A stretch of 64,000 bases of DNA from UBA10329 sp964500205 (GCA_964500205.1 CAZCNS010000007.1:124001-188000); one strand, 5' to 3'. Positions 50,903-59,877 are shown, counted from the stretch's first letter. A program made the numbers and translations. Notes: a model not told the origin generated them from the letters alone.

Positions 50903-52309
50903 ATGTCAAGAAAACGGGATAAAGTTGTACGTGATGTCCTCATTGAGGAGGTCGCTGCGGAGGGCAAGGCGCTGGCCCGCATCGGTGAGGTTGTGACATT
51001 TGTGGAGGGTGTGGTACCGGGCGATGTGGTCGATGTGCTCATTACCAAGAAGCGCAAGAACTACTGGGAAGGACGACCTTATCGTTTTGTCTCATACTCG
51101 GAGAAGAGGGCTGATGCACGCTGCCGTTATTTCGGTGTTTGCGGTGGGTGCAAATGGCAGCACTTGGATTATGCCGATCAGCTGACATTCAAAGAAAAGC
51201 AGGTGAGAGACGCTTTCCAGCGCATCGGCAAGGTGAGTGTTGGCGAATGGTTGCCGATAATGGGTTCGCAGGAGGTATTCAATTATCGCAACAGACTGGA
51301 TTTCAGCTTCTCGGACAAGCGTTGGCTCACGCGAGAGGAGGTTGAGAGCGGCAAGGATTTCGGTGACAGACCTGCACTGGGTTTTCATGTGCCAGGCAGA
51401 TGGGACAAGGTTCTGGATGTGGAGGAGTGTCATCTGCAACCGGAGCCGAGCAACGCCATTCGCAACCGGGTGCGCGAACTGGCCATAGAGAACGGCATCA
51501 GCTTCTTCGACCCTGTGAATCAGGTGGGCTACCTGCGCAATCTGACCCTGCGAAATACCACCACGGGCGAGTGGATGCTGCTTTTGGCGGTGCATTCTGA
51601 CCGCCCTGAGTGGTTATGTGCCATCCTCGACCCTATCGTGGCGGAGTTCCCGCAGCTTGTCAGTGTGATGTATGTCGTAAACGACAAACGCAACGATACC
51701 ATTTATGACTTGGACGTCCGGTTGCACGCTGGCAAGGATCATATCATGGAAATGATGGAGGGCTTGCGGTTCAAGATCGGGCCGAAGTCTTTCTTTCAGA
51801 CCAATGGCAAGCAGGCCGAGGAACTCTACCGTGTGGCCCGTGACTTTGCAGGACTCACGGGCAGCGAGACGGTGTATGACCTTTACACCGGTACTGGCAC
51901 CATTGCCCTTTACGTGTCCAAGATGGCCCGAAAGGTGGTCGGTATTGAATACGTGGAGGCGGCTATTGAGGATGCCAAGGTGAATGCTGGGCTGAACGGC
52001 ATTGCGCACGTCACGTTTCATGCAGGTGACATGAAGGACATCTTCACCCCAGAATTCATCGCGCGTGAGGGGCGACCTGACGTCATCATCACGGATCCGC
52101 CCCGTGCCGGGATGCACGGTGATGTGGTGCAGCGCCTGCTGGAACTTGGGGTGCCGCGAGTCGTTTATGTCAGCTGCAATCCGGCCACGCAGGCCCGTGA
52201 CCTTCATCTGCTCTCGGAGCGGTATGAAGTGGTTCGTGTCCGCCCGGTGGACATGTTTCCGCATACCCATCATGTGGAGAACGTTGCACTCTTGGAGCTG
52301 CGTCCGTAG
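50903..52309 (+). CDS. rlmD: 23S rRNA (uracil-5-)-methyltransferase RlmD
   Basis: Methylates U1939 of 23S rRNA. An N-terminal TRAM domain is followed by the iron-sulfur cysteine cluster CRYFGVCGGCKWQHL, the SAM-binding YDLYTGTGTIALYV and the catalytic segment DPPRAGMHGDV...VYVSCNPAT. At 468 aa its length is typical of the family. The family also covers related TrmA/RumA enzymes, so the target position is inferred from closest resemblance. It is followed 30 nt later by the ABC exporter gene. Confidence 0.9.
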   Translation: MSRKRDKVVRDVLIEEVAAEGKALARIGEVVTFVEGVVPGDVVDVLITKKRKNYWEGRPYRFVSYSEKRADARCRYFGVCGGCKWQHLDYADQLTFKEKQVRDAFQRIGKVSVGEWLPIMGSQEVFNYRNRLDFSFSDKRWLTREEVESGKDFGDRPALGFHVPGRWDKVLDVEECHLQPEPSNAIRNRVRELAIENGISFFDPVNQVGYLRNLTLRNTTTGEWMLLLAVHSDRPEWLCAILDPIVAEFPQLVSVMYVVNDKRNDTIYDLDVRLHAGKDHIMEMMEGLRFKIGPKSFFQTNGKQAEELYRVARDFAGLTGSETVYDLYTGTGTIALYVSKMARKVVGIEYVEAAIEDAKVNAGLNGIAHVTFHAGDMKDIFTPEFIAREGRPDVIITDPPRAGMHGDVVQRLLELGVPRVVYVSCNPATQARDLHLLSERYEVVRVRPVDMFPHTHHVENVALLELRP

Positions 52310-52327
52310 TCCTACCTTGGCCCACGA

Positions 52328-52335
52328 TATATTTG
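52328..52335 (+). promoter_or_regulatory. -7 element abutting the ABC exporter gene
   Basis: TATATTTG is a perfect TAnnTTTG match and ends 4 nt before the ATG at 52340, again predicting a leaderless transcript. Confidence 0.55.
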
Positions 52336-52339
52336 CACA

Positions 52340-54181
52340 ATGGGCAATTTCATGCAGGTGGTGCGGATGATCTCTGGCTACAAGGGCCTGACGGCTCTTG
52401 TAGTGGGGTTCAACGTATTGTCAGTGGTGTTTTCGCTATTCTCGCTGACGATGGTGGTTCCGTTGCTGGGCGTGCTTTTCGGCATCCAGCCGCTGGTCAT
52501 GGACAAACCCGAGCTGTCGCTGAGTCCGAACCTGCTGATAGACCGCTTTTATTTCGAGATAAGCCGTGTTATCGTGGACAGCGCGGGTCAGGTGACCCTT
52601 GAAGGACAGATGCGTGCCCTGATGCTCATCTGTGTTTTTGTCATCATCACTTTCTTTCTGAAGAATCTCTTTCGCTACATGGCACTTTTTTTCAGTGCCC
52701 CGCTGAAGAATGCTGTAGTACGCGACATCCGCAACAACCTCTTCCGCAAGGTACTCAGCCTGCCGCTGGCTTATTTCTCGGAGGAGAAAAAGGGCGAGAT
52801 AGTGGCCAAGATGACCAGCGATGTGCAGGAGGTGGAGAGCAGCGTGATGAGCTCAGTGGAGGTGGTTTTCAAGGAGCCATTTACCATTATCTTCTTCCTC
52901 GCTACGCTTGTGGTCTGGAGTCCGGAGCTGACGGGTTTTGTGCTGGTCCTGCTTCCATTGACCGGTGTCGTGATCGGGCGTGTGGGCAAAAGCCTCAAGA
53001 AATCGAGCAAGAGGGTGCAGGACCAGATGGGCGTGCTGCTATCTTCAATGATTGAGGCTTTGTCGGGCCTCCGCATCATCAAGGCATTCAATGCCACGGA
53101 GACCTCCTACGAGAATTTCCGCCAGCAGAATCAGACATTCCTGCGGATGAAGGTCAGTATGATCCGCAAGCAGCATCTTGCTTCTCCTTTGAGCGAGGTG
53201 CTTGGCACGCTGGTGATGGTGGCGGTCATTTACTATGGTGGTTCGCTGGTGTTGGGCGGAGGCACATTGAAGGCTGATCTTTTCATCGGCTACATCGTCA
53301 TCTTCTCCCAGCTCATCCAGCCCGCCAAGACACTAACTGCTGCCATTTACAATATTCAGAAGGGCATGGCGGCCTCGGAGCGCATCGACACCGTGATGGA
53401 TGCGGTCGAGACTATTGCCGACCGACCCGATTCTCGGTCGTTGGCCAAGTTTGAGAATGCCATCGAGTTCAAGGATGTGTCTTTCCACTACGAGGACGGA
53501 TATCAGGTGCTGAAGAATGTTAACCTGACGGTGAAGAAGGGACGCACTGTGGCCATCGTTGGGCCATCTGGTGCCGGCAAGACCACGCTCGTGGATCTCA
53601 TCCCCCGATTCTACGATGTCACGTTAGGAGCGGTATTGATAGACGGGGTCGATACCCGCGACATTCGCATCCACGACCTGCGCGCCAAGCTTGGCATTGT
53701 GACGCAAGAGGCCATCTTGTTCAACGACACCATTTTCAATAACATCGCCTTCGGTCTGAGCGGGATCTCGATGGACGAGGTTGTGGCAGCGGCCAAGGTC
53801 GCCAATGCGCACGAATTCATCATGCAGGTAGATGGCGGCTATCAGGCCAGTATCGGTGAGGGAGGCAATAAGCTGTCGGGCGGGCAGCGGCAGCGCATTA
53901 GCATTGCACGTGCGATTCTCCACAACCCGCCCATACTCATTTTGGACGAGGCCACATCCGCCCTCGATGCTGAGAGCGAGAAACTGGTGCAGGAGGCTCT
54001 CTTCAACCTGATGAAGAACCGCACATCGCTGGTAATAGCCCACCGCCTCAGCACCATCCAGTTCGCGGACGAGATCATCGTGCTCCAGGACGGAGAGATC
54101 ATCGAGCGGGGCAACCACATGGGACTGATCGCTCATCGTGGGGTTTATAGGAAGCTATACGAGATGCAGGCTTTTGTTTGA
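52340..54181 (+). CDS. MsbA-like ABC exporter (permease fused to ATPase)
   Basis: A 613-aa half-transporter with six transmembrane helices in the first 330 residues, then an ATPase domain. Walker A is GPSGAGKTTL, the signature is LSGGQRQRI, and Walker B is ILILDEATSALD, with the switch histidine in AHRLST. It is of the MsbA/lipid A exporter type, probably moving lipids or lipid-linked molecules across the inner membrane as a homodimer. The response regulator gene starts 12 nt downstream. Confidence 0.93.
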   Translation: MGNFMQVVRMISGYKGLTALVVGFNVLSVVFSLFSLTMVVPLLGVLFGIQPLVMDKPELSLSPNLLIDRFYFEISRVIVDSAGQVTLEGQMRALMLICVFVIITFFLKNLFRYMALFFSAPLKNAVVRDIRNNLFRKVLSLPLAYFSEEKKGEIVAKMTSDVQEVESSVMSSVEVVFKEPFTIIFFLATLVVWSPELTGFVLVLLPLTGVVIGRVGKSLKKSSKRVQDQMGVLLSSMIEALSGLRIIKAFNATETSYENFRQQNQTFLRMKVSMIRKQHLASPLSEVLGTLVMVAVIYYGGSLVLGGGTLKADLFIGYIVIFSQLIQPAKTLTAAIYNIQKGMAASERIDTVMDAVETIADRPDSRSLAKFENAIEFKDVSFHYEDGYQVLKNVNLTVKKGRTVAIVGPSGAGKTTLVDLIPRFYDVTLGAVLIDGVDTRDIRIHDLRAKLGIVTQEAILFNDTIFNNIAFGLSGISMDEVVAAAKVANAHEFIMQVDGGYQASIGEGGNKLSGGQRQRISIARAILHNPPILILDEATSALDAESEKLVQEALFNLMKNRTSLVIAHRLSTIQFADEIIVLQDGEIIERGNHMGLIAHRGVYRKLYEMQAFV

Positions 54182-54193
54182 TTTTCGGAAAAA

Positions 54194-54844
54194 ATGAAAC
54201 TGAACGGAGAGGTGATCAAAGTGCTTGTGGTAGATGACCACCGCATTGTGCTCGATGGCCTCTGCGCGCTCCTTGACGGGGCCGAGGGCTTTCGCTGTAT
54301 CGGTACTTCCGAGAACGGCAAGGAGGCCTTGGACAGGCTCAAGCTGACGCCTGCCGATGTGGTGCTCATGGACCTCGACATGCCAGTGATGGATGGCATG
54401 GAGGCTACCGTACGCATCAAGCGCACCATGCCCGATATGAAGGTGCTGTCGCTTACGCAGCACAATGAGCGGGCCATGGTGCAGCGTCTTATGGACTGCG
54501 GGTCTGATGGCTACGTGCTCAAGAGCATTGACCGCGATGAGCTGCTTGATGCCATCAGGAAGGTCTTTTCTGGGAAAAAATACTTCTCGGAGGAAGTGAC
54601 CAGAAAACTGGCCGAACGCGAGGTGCATACCGCTGCAAGTGGTGCTTCTGCCGAACTCACTGACCGCGAGACCGAGATCCTGCGCCTTATCTGCGAAGGA
54701 CTGAGCAGCAAACAGATAGGTGAGAAGATCTTTATCAGCCCCCGCACGGTCGACACTCACCGCACCAACATCATGGCGAAGTTGGACATCCACAATGTGG
54801 CTGGCCTCATCCGATTTGCCTACCAGAACGGTATCGTGGGCTGA
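54194..54844 (+). CDS. NarL/LuxR-type response regulator (orphan)
   Basis: A 216-aa response regulator with a receiver domain (VVDDHRIVLDG, phospho-acceptor Asp60 in VVLMDLDMPVMDG, KSIDRDE) and a LuxR helix-turn-helix (LTDRETEILRLICEGLSSKQIGEKIFISPRTVDTHRTNIMAKL). No kinase lies next to it. It follows the ABC exporter by 12 nt, so the two are probably cotranscribed, and it converges on the ompH gene with 5 nt between stops. The partner kinase must be elsewhere. Confidence 0.92.
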   Translation: MKLNGEVIKVLVVDDHRIVLDGLCALLDGAEGFRCIGTSENGKEALDRLKLTPADVVLMDLDMPVMDGMEATVRIKRTMPDMKVLSLTQHNERAMVQRLMDCGSDGYVLKSIDRDELLDAIRKVFSGKKYFSEEVTRKLAEREVHTAASGASAELTDRETEILRLICEGLSSKQIGEKIFISPRTVDTHRTNIMAKLDIHNVAGLIRFAYQNGIVG

Positions 54845-54849
54845 AGCGA

Positions 54850-55374
54850 CTACTCGATCCCGAGGTGTTTCATCACCCTCAGCGTGAGGTCATCACTTTC
54901 TGGGGCCACGATGACGATGGAGTTGGCAGTACCATCCGCTGTGTTCAGCACGTGGGTGTAGCCCTCCTGATCAGCCACTTCGCGCATGGCCTTCTGAAGT
55001 TTCTGAGCAATGGGGCGAATCAGTTCCGTACGTTTCGTCATCAGTTCCTGCTCCGCCTGTTGTTGTGCCTCTTCACGCTGGGTTTTCAATGATTTCAGTT
55101 CATTGAGGGCGATGATGCGGCCTGCTTCTGTCAGTTCGCCCTTGCGCTCCCGCTGTTCCATGTTGCGGGTCTTGTCGCTGATGAGGTTGTCCAGCCGGTC
55201 GAGCTCGAGCTGTTTTTCGGCCATGAAGCGCTCGATAATGAGATTCATTTCCTGGGCCTCCTTCATTTGCATGAGCACCTGCTCCATATAGACGTGGCCT
55301 ATACGCGGCTGGCGGTCAACGGACATGGAAAGGGCAAGGATGCCCACGAGTAGGATGATGGCGGTGTTTTTCAT
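54850..55374 (-). CDS. OmpH/Skp family periplasmic chaperone
   Basis: A 174-aa exported protein. It has a signal-like hydrophobic start (NTAIILLVGILALSMS), and most of the mature part is helical and charged, forming the tentacle-like coiled coil typical of Skp (AEKQLELDRLDNLISDKTRNMEQRERKGELTEAGRI). The C-terminal YTHVLNTADGTANSIVIVAPESDDLTLRVMKHLGI is the family's beta part. It holds outer membrane proteins during transport. It stands alone between convergent and divergent neighbours. Confidence 0.86.
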   Translation of the reverse strand: MKNTAIILLVGILALSMSVDRQPRIGHVYMEQVLMQMKEAQEMNLIIERFMAEKQLELDRLDNLISDKTRNMEQRERKGELTEAGRIIALNELKSLKTQREEAQQQAEQELMTKRTELIRPIAQKLQKAMREVADQEGYTHVLNTADGTANSIVIVAPESDDLTLRVMKHLGIE

Positions 55375-55431
55375 AGGGAATGATTAGGTGGAGGACTATT
55401 GCTTACTTCGTCCGCAAGTTAAGTCCTTGTC

Positions 55432-56163
55432 TTGTTAAGGTATCCGCTGCTCCTTTTTCGTCTGCTCATCTTCGTGGTGCTCACGCTCGGCTGCACGCTC
55501 ACCGTGCTGGTCGGTCGGGCTGTGGGGCAGCCTCACACCTTCTCGCTGGCGGTGCAGCAGTTCTGGTGCAGGTCGATGCTTGCTGCATGGGGAGTTCGCA
55601 CGGTGCTTCATGGCCATCCGCCCAGCGGTTCGGGTGCGCTCATCATGTCCAATCATCAGAGCTATCTCGACATCTGGATGATTCCGAAATACACCATCAG
55701 TGTTTTCGTTGCCAAAGCCGAGGTGCGGAAAATGGCCCTTGTGGGCTGGGGTGCGAGTGCGGTAAATACCGTCTATGTGGACCGCAAGGACCCCGATAGC
55801 CGAAAACGGACCAGGTCGGCCATAGCGGACAGGCTGCGTAGGGGCAGGTCGGTCATCATCTTCCCTGAGGGCACTACCCAGCGTGGCGATGTGATGCTGC
55901 CGCTGAAGCCTGCCATGTTCTTTGCTGCAGCGGAGGAGGGCTTTCCTATCGTCCCGGTCGCCATCGCTTACAAGAATGATGACCTGACCTGGGTCGGTGA
56001 GGAGCCGATCGGGGCCAATTTCATCAAGAACTTCGGAAGATGGCGCAATGAGGCGCATATACATTTTGGCAGACCCATGACTGTTTCAGATGCTGAGGCC
56101 ACCATGCAGCAGGTGAAAGAATGGATTGAGGCCGAGAAGCTGCGGATGTTGAGTCAGCGTTGA
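55432..56163 (+). CDS. plsC: 1-acyl-sn-glycerol-3-phosphate acyltransferase
   Basis: Adds the second acyl chain in phospholipid synthesis. The HX4D motif is NHQSYLD and the second conserved motif is FPEGTTQRG, with an N-terminal membrane helix (LLLFRLLIFVVLTLGCTLTVLV). At 243 aa it is of normal length. The start is taken as TTG at 55432; no ATG lies in frame before the membrane helix. The stop overlaps the convergent rsmG gene by 10 nt. Confidence 0.9.
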   Translation: MLRYPLLLFRLLIFVVLTLGCTLTVLVGRAVGQPHTFSLAVQQFWCRSMLAAWGVRTVLHGHPPSGSGALIMSNHQSYLDIWMIPKYTISVFVAKAEVRKMALVGWGASAVNTVYVDRKDPDSRKRTRSAIADRLRRGRSVIIFPEGTTQRGDVMLPLKPAMFFAAAEEGFPIVPVAIAYKNDDLTWVGEEPIGANFIKNFGRWRNEAHIHFGRPMTVSDAEATMQQVKEWIEAEKLRMLSQR

Positions 56164-56792
56164 AAGTTCTTGACCCACACCACCGATTTCGTTTCGAAGA
56201 ATTCTTCTTCAAAAAAATCGCTGATGGGAAAGAGCCGGGCCTTTACCCGCGCCTCGATGACCTCTTCGGTGAGGTTGCCGCCTTTCAATGCGATAAGTCC
56301 ACGCACGGCCGACCTGCTCTTGGTGTCGAGGCGTCCTGTAAGCCATGTCTTGAGCTGTGAGAGCGGTGCCACGGCACGGGTCACGATCACATCGTAAGTA
56401 TGCGGGAGCTGCTCCACCCGCGCCTGCTCGGCTGTCACGTTGTCCAGTTCGAGTGCATCGGCCACACCCTGCACCACTTTGATCTTCTTGCCGATGCTAT
56501 CGACCAGATGGAAGGTACATTTCGGGAACATGATGGCAAGGGGAATGCCGGGAAACCCGCCACCTGTTCCCACATCAAGCACCACCGTTCCATCCTCAAA
56601 AGGGGCGACCTTGGCGATAGCAAGAGAATGGAGCACATGATGCACATGGAACGCATCCATGTCTTTTCTGGAAATGACATTTATCTGCGCGTTCCATTCC
56701 TCATAGAGCGGTTTCAGTCTGGAGAAACGCTCCTTCTGTTGCTCAGTGAGGGAAGGGAAGTACTTTGAAATGACGGTTACATCATCAGCCAT
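56154..56792 (-). CDS. rsmG: 16S rRNA (guanine-N7)-methyltransferase RsmG
   Basis: Methylates G527 of 16S rRNA. The SAM-binding motif is VLDVGTGGGFPGIPLAIMFP and the family-typical VTRAVAPLSQLKTW follows. From the ATG at 56792 it is 212 aa, the usual size; the frame's earlier Met adds 15 residues unlike the family start. It is the last gene of a probable glycosyltransferase-sigma factor-rsmG operon and overlaps plsC by 10 nt at the 3' end. Confidence 0.92.
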   Translation of the reverse strand: MADDVTVISKYFPSLTEQQKERFSRLKPLYEEWNAQINVISRKDMDAFHVHHVLHSLAIAKVAPFEDGTVVLDVGTGGGFPGIPLAIMFPKCTFHLVDSIGKKIKVVQGVADALELDNVTAEQARVEQLPHTYDVIVTRAVAPLSQLKTWLTGRLDTKSRSAVRGLIALKGGNLTEEVIEARVKARLFPISDFFEEEFFETKSVVWVKNFQR

Positions 56793-56836
56793 TTCTGACG
56801 TTGGGCTTTGATGTTGGGCCTTGGACCTCAACAGCA

Positions 56837-57451
56837 TCAGATTTTCTCCTTGCTGTTCTTAAGGATGTTGTAGAGGAACTCGCGTGCACGGAACAACTGT
56901 GCCTTCACCGTGCCGAGTGGAAGCTCCAGTTCGGTGGCAATCTCCTCGTAGCTGTACTCCTTAAAATAGCGGAGCTCTACCAGCGTGCGGTAGCGGGGTT
57001 TCAGTTTCTCCACCACCTCTTGCATCAGGATCACTTTCTGTGCTTTGATGTAGGTCTCCTCAGGGTCGAGTCCTGTGGATGCCACATCAATGGTGAGCTC
57101 GCCACCATCAGACCCTTCTATGGGCTTATCCAGCGAATAGACGTTCTTCTTTTTCTTCCGGATGAAGTCGATGCAGTTGTTGGACGCTATCTTGAAAAGC
57201 CAAGTGCTGAAAGCATAGTTTGGCGTGTACTGGTGCAGTTTGCTGAACGCTTTTCCGAAGGCTTCGATGGTCAGGTCGTCTGCGTCATCCTTGTTGTTGA
57301 CCATCTTCAGCAACATGAAGTAGATGCTGTCGCGGTAGCGTTCCATGAGGAGCGCGTATGCCTTCTGGTCGCCCTTGTCCACTGCGGCTCTGACAAGGAC
57401 ATAATCCAGTTGGGCCTTTTCGCTGAGTTCCGAATTGGGCACTACTTCCAT
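56837..57451 (-). CDS. RNA polymerase sigma-70 family factor
   Basis: A 204-aa ECF-type sigma factor with regions 2 (DDADDLTIEAFGKAFSKLHQYTPNYAFSTWLFKIASNNCIDFIRKKK) and 4 (LKPRYRTLVELRYFKEYSYEEIATELELPLGTVKAQLFRAREFL). This type, with a KKKKNVYSLD linker, is conserved in Bacteroidota. It overlaps the upstream glycosyltransferase gene by 10 nt, so translation is coupled. No anti-sigma gene is adjacent. rsmG begins 44 nt downstream. Confidence 0.93.
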   Translation of the reverse strand: MEVVPNSELSEKAQLDYVLVRAAVDKGDQKAYALLMERYRDSIYFMLLKMVNNKDDADDLTIEAFGKAFSKLHQYTPNYAFSTWLFKIASNNCIDFIRKKKKNVYSLDKPIEGSDGGELTIDVASTGLDPEETYIKAQKVILMQEVVEKLKPRYRTLVELRYFKEYSYEEIATELELPLGTVKAQLFRAREFLYNILKNSKEKI

Positions 57452-58584
57452 GCAGTGGGTTTTTTGATGGTGACAGAGATGCCGGCCAAGGCATTGAAGA
57501 ACGGGGAGAACACGTCACCGAGCAGCGAAGGTAGCAAAAGGCTCCTTTCATTGAGAATGCGGGTCACTCCCGCCATTACGGCAAGGTGCACCGCCCATCT
57601 TAGCACCAGCGCCAATGCCGCCAGCGGGGAGCATGCGGGTATGCTTGCGCAGATGACCAGTGAGATCCAGAATCCGATGGACGAAAGCGAGTACAGCCCC
57701 AGCATTAGTTTCGAGTCCCATCGGTAGAGACCGGGTGTGGTCAGGTGTCTGCGTTTCTGATGCCACCAGTCGGTCCATGTTGTCTTGGGTGTGCTGACGG
57801 TGTGTGCTTGCGGGTGCCGCACTATGGTGGTGTTGTGTGCGTTGGCGACCTCGTTCACCAGCAGGTCATCGTCCCCGGACTTGATGTGGCGATGCCTAAT
57901 GAAACCTTTTGTCTTATAGAAAAGCTCTTTGCGATAGGCCAGATTGCGCCCCACGCCCATGTAAGGCACCCCGGCCAGCGCGTAGCTCATGTATTGCATA
58001 GCGATGTGAACCGCCTCGTAGCGGAATAGCAGATTCAGCAGTCCGGGGCGTTTCTCAAAACCGCCATAGCCCAGAACAACCTCTTTGCCATCGGCCATCG
58101 CACCGCTCATGCGTCTTAGCCATTGATTCGAGGACGGACGACAGTCGGCATCTGTGAAGACCACGCGGTCGTACTTCGCGCCTTTGATGCCCATGCTCAC
58201 TGCGAATTTCTTGCCGCGCATGTTGGCGTTCTCCCGGTTCAGGTCTATGTGGCGAAGATGAGGGAATGCCTTCTGCCACTCGTGCAGTAGGATGTCGGTC
58301 TCATCTGTGCTGTGGTCATTCACCACGATGACCTCGAACTGCGGGTGGTCCTGATTCAGCACCGATTCCAGATGCGCGCGGAGGTTGTCTTCCTCATTCC
58401 ATGCGCAGATGATTACCGACACCGGCTCCGTGCCCAACGGCTCTGTCTCGACCTTGTAGAGGGAAAACCGGACAAAGAAATAGAGGTAGTAGAACAGCTG
58501 CACAAGCATTGCGACCGTCAGCACTGCCAGCACCGCCAATTGCCAAGGGATCAACGCCTGTATCTCGGAGATGAACGCTTCCAA
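57442..58584 (-). CDS. Glycosyltransferase family 2 membrane protein
   Basis: A 380-aa processive-type glycosyltransferase. An N-terminal transmembrane helix (LAVLAVLTVAMLVQLFYYLYFFV) is followed by the GT-A catalytic domain (VSVIICAWNEEDNLRAHLESVLNQDHPQFEVIVVNDHSTDETD, VFTDADC, GDDDLLVNE), a KRRHLT motif near the expected acceptor-binding site and three C-terminal helices. It probably transfers a sugar to a lipid or polysaccharide. The start is TTG at 58584: an in-frame stop lies two codons upstream. It overlaps the sigma gene and is divergent from tgt. Confidence 0.88.
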   Translation of the reverse strand: MEAFISEIQALIPWQLAVLAVLTVAMLVQLFYYLYFFVRFSLYKVETEPLGTEPVSVIICAWNEEDNLRAHLESVLNQDHPQFEVIVVNDHSTDETDILLHEWQKAFPHLRHIDLNRENANMRGKKFAVSMGIKGAKYDRVVFTDADCRPSSNQWLRRMSGAMADGKEVVLGYGGFEKRPGLLNLLFRYEAVHIAMQYMSYALAGVPYMGVGRNLAYRKELFYKTKGFIRHRHIKSGDDDLLVNEVANAHNTTIVRHPQAHTVSTPKTTWTDWWHQKRRHLTTPGLYRWDSKLMLGLYSLSSIGFWISLVICASIPACSPLAALALVLRWAVHLAVMAGVTRILNERSLLLPSLLGDVFSPFFNALAGISVTIKKPTAWK

Positions 58585-58590
58585 TTCTTA

Positions 58591-58618
58591 GGGACGGGGG
58601 ACGGAGGACGAGAGACTG
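58591..58618. repeat. Heptamer array (GGGACGG type)
   Basis: Contiguous heptamers GGGACGG, GGGACGG, AGGACGA and GAGACTG in the glycosyltransferase-tgt gap. They match the words found at 12272-12304. Confidence 0.8.
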
Positions 58619-58645
58619 GCGATGACAGTTGGTCGTAGCCAATAC

Positions 58646-58673
58646 CTTAAACTTTGAACTTTAAACCTTGAAC
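58646..58673. repeat. Heptamer array (TTTGAAC type)
   Basis: Four contiguous heptamers: CTTAAAC, TTTGAAC, TTTAAAC and CTTGAAC. It is separate from the GGGACGG array by 27 nt and has a different consensus with the same period. Confidence 0.85.
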
Positions 58674-58718
58674 ACATCACTCCGTCAAAACTACCCGCAG
58701 CCCCCGTGGCCGTTGGAT

Positions 58719-58726
58719 TACCTTTG
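58719..58726 (+). promoter_or_regulatory. -7 element close to tgt
   Basis: TACCTTTG is a perfect TAnnTTTG match and ends 8 nt before the tgt ATG. Confidence 0.55.
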
Positions 58727-58734
58727 GCCGACTT

Positions 58735-59877
58735 ATGAACATGGGGCTGGGATTCACAATACAGGCCACGGACAGTGGCTCCAAAGCAAGGGCAGGCACT
58801 TTCACCACTGCGCATGGCGAGGTGCAGACGCCTATTTTTATGCCTGTGGGCACCATCGGCACTGTAAAGGGCGTGCATCAACGTGAGCTCAAGGATGAGG
58901 TGAATGCACAGATCATTCTCGGTAACACCTATCACCTGTACCTGAGGCCGGGCATGGAGACGCTCGAGAAGGCCGGGGGACTGCACCGCTTCATGGGCTG
59001 GGACGGCCCCATTCTCACCGACAGTGGAGGGTATCAGGTCTATTCGCTGGGGCATAGAAGGAAGATCAAGGAGGAAGGGGTCACCTTCCGCTCTCACATA
59101 GACGGATCGAAGCATTTTTTCAGCCCCGAGAGTGCCATGGACATTCAGCGCACCATCGGGGCCGACATCATCATGGCATTCGATGAGTGTACGCCCTATC
59201 CCTGCGACTATCACTATGCCAAGCGGTCTATGAACATGACCCATCGTTGGCTCAAGCGCTGCTGCGACCATTTCGATTCGACAGAACCCAAGTACGGGTT
59301 CCATCAGGCACTTTTGCCCATTGTTCAGGGCAGCACCTACAAGGATCTGCGCGCTCAGTCGGCAGAGGTCATCGCTTCTTTCGGGCGCGAGGCCAATGCC
59401 ATTGGTGGTTTGAGTGTGGGCGAGCCTGATGAGGAGATGTATGCCATGACCGAGATAGTCTGTGACATCTTGCCCCACGACCGTCCTCGCTACCTCATGG
59501 GAGTGGGAACACCTGCCAATCTGCTGGAGAACATCGCCCTCGGCATCGACATGTTCGACTGCGTGATGCCCACCCGTAATGCCCGCCATGGTCTGCTTTT
59601 CACATGGGACGGCATCATCAACATCAAGAACAAGAAGTGGGAGCAGGATTTCTCACCCCTCGACCCGAAGGGAACGGCCCATGTTGATACTGCTCATACC
59701 CGTGCCTATGTGCGCCACTTGTTTCAAGCCGGTGAGCTTCTTGGACCGCAGATTGCGAGCATTCATAACCTCGCCTTCTACCTTGACCTGATGAGGGTAG
59801 CCCGAGAGCACATTATAGCAGGTGATTTTAGGACGTGGAAGGACGCAGCTGTGAAAAAACTGTTGGAGCGGCTCTGA
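58735..59877 (+). CDS. tgt: tRNA-guanosine(34) transglycosylase
   Basis: Exchanges G34 for a queuosine precursor in tRNAs with GUN anticodons. Conserved segments include TPIFMPVGTIGTVKGV, NTYHLYLRPG, ILTDSGGYQVYSL and DECTPYP, with catalytic Asp residues in MAFDE and DMFDCVMPTRNARHG. The zinc site is usually three Cys and one His near the C-terminus; Cys in DCVMPTRNARHG is seen, but the CxCxxC cluster is not obvious in this copy. At 380 aa it is of normal length. It is alone on its strand. Confidence 0.9.
   Translation: MNMGLGFTIQATDSGSKARAGTFTTAHGEVQTPIFMPVGTIGTVKGVHQRELKDEVNAQIILGNTYHLYLRPGMETLEKAGGLHRFMGWDGPILTDSGGYQVYSLGHRRKIKEEGVTFRSHIDGSKHFFSPESAMDIQRTIGADIIMAFDECTPYPCDYHYAKRSMNMTHRWLKRCCDHFDSTEPKYGFHQALLPIVQGSTYKDLRAQSAEVIASFGREANAIGGLSVGEPDEEMYAMTEIVCDILPHDRPRYLMGVGTPANLLENIALGIDMFDCVMPTRNARHGLLFTWDGIINIKNKKWEQDFSPLDPKGTAHVDTAHTRAYVRHLFQAGELLGPQIASIHNLAFYLDLMRVAREHIIAGDFRTWKDAAVKKLLERL

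Noticed and set aside
58588..59589. 333-codon open frame opposite tgt
   Set aside because: Antisense to tgt and running into repeat arrays; no family features.
58735..59877. Linking tgt and the PTPS-like gene as a queuosine pathway
   Set aside because: They are 32 kb apart, no queC/queE/queF is present, and the PTPS motif is closer to the biopterin type.
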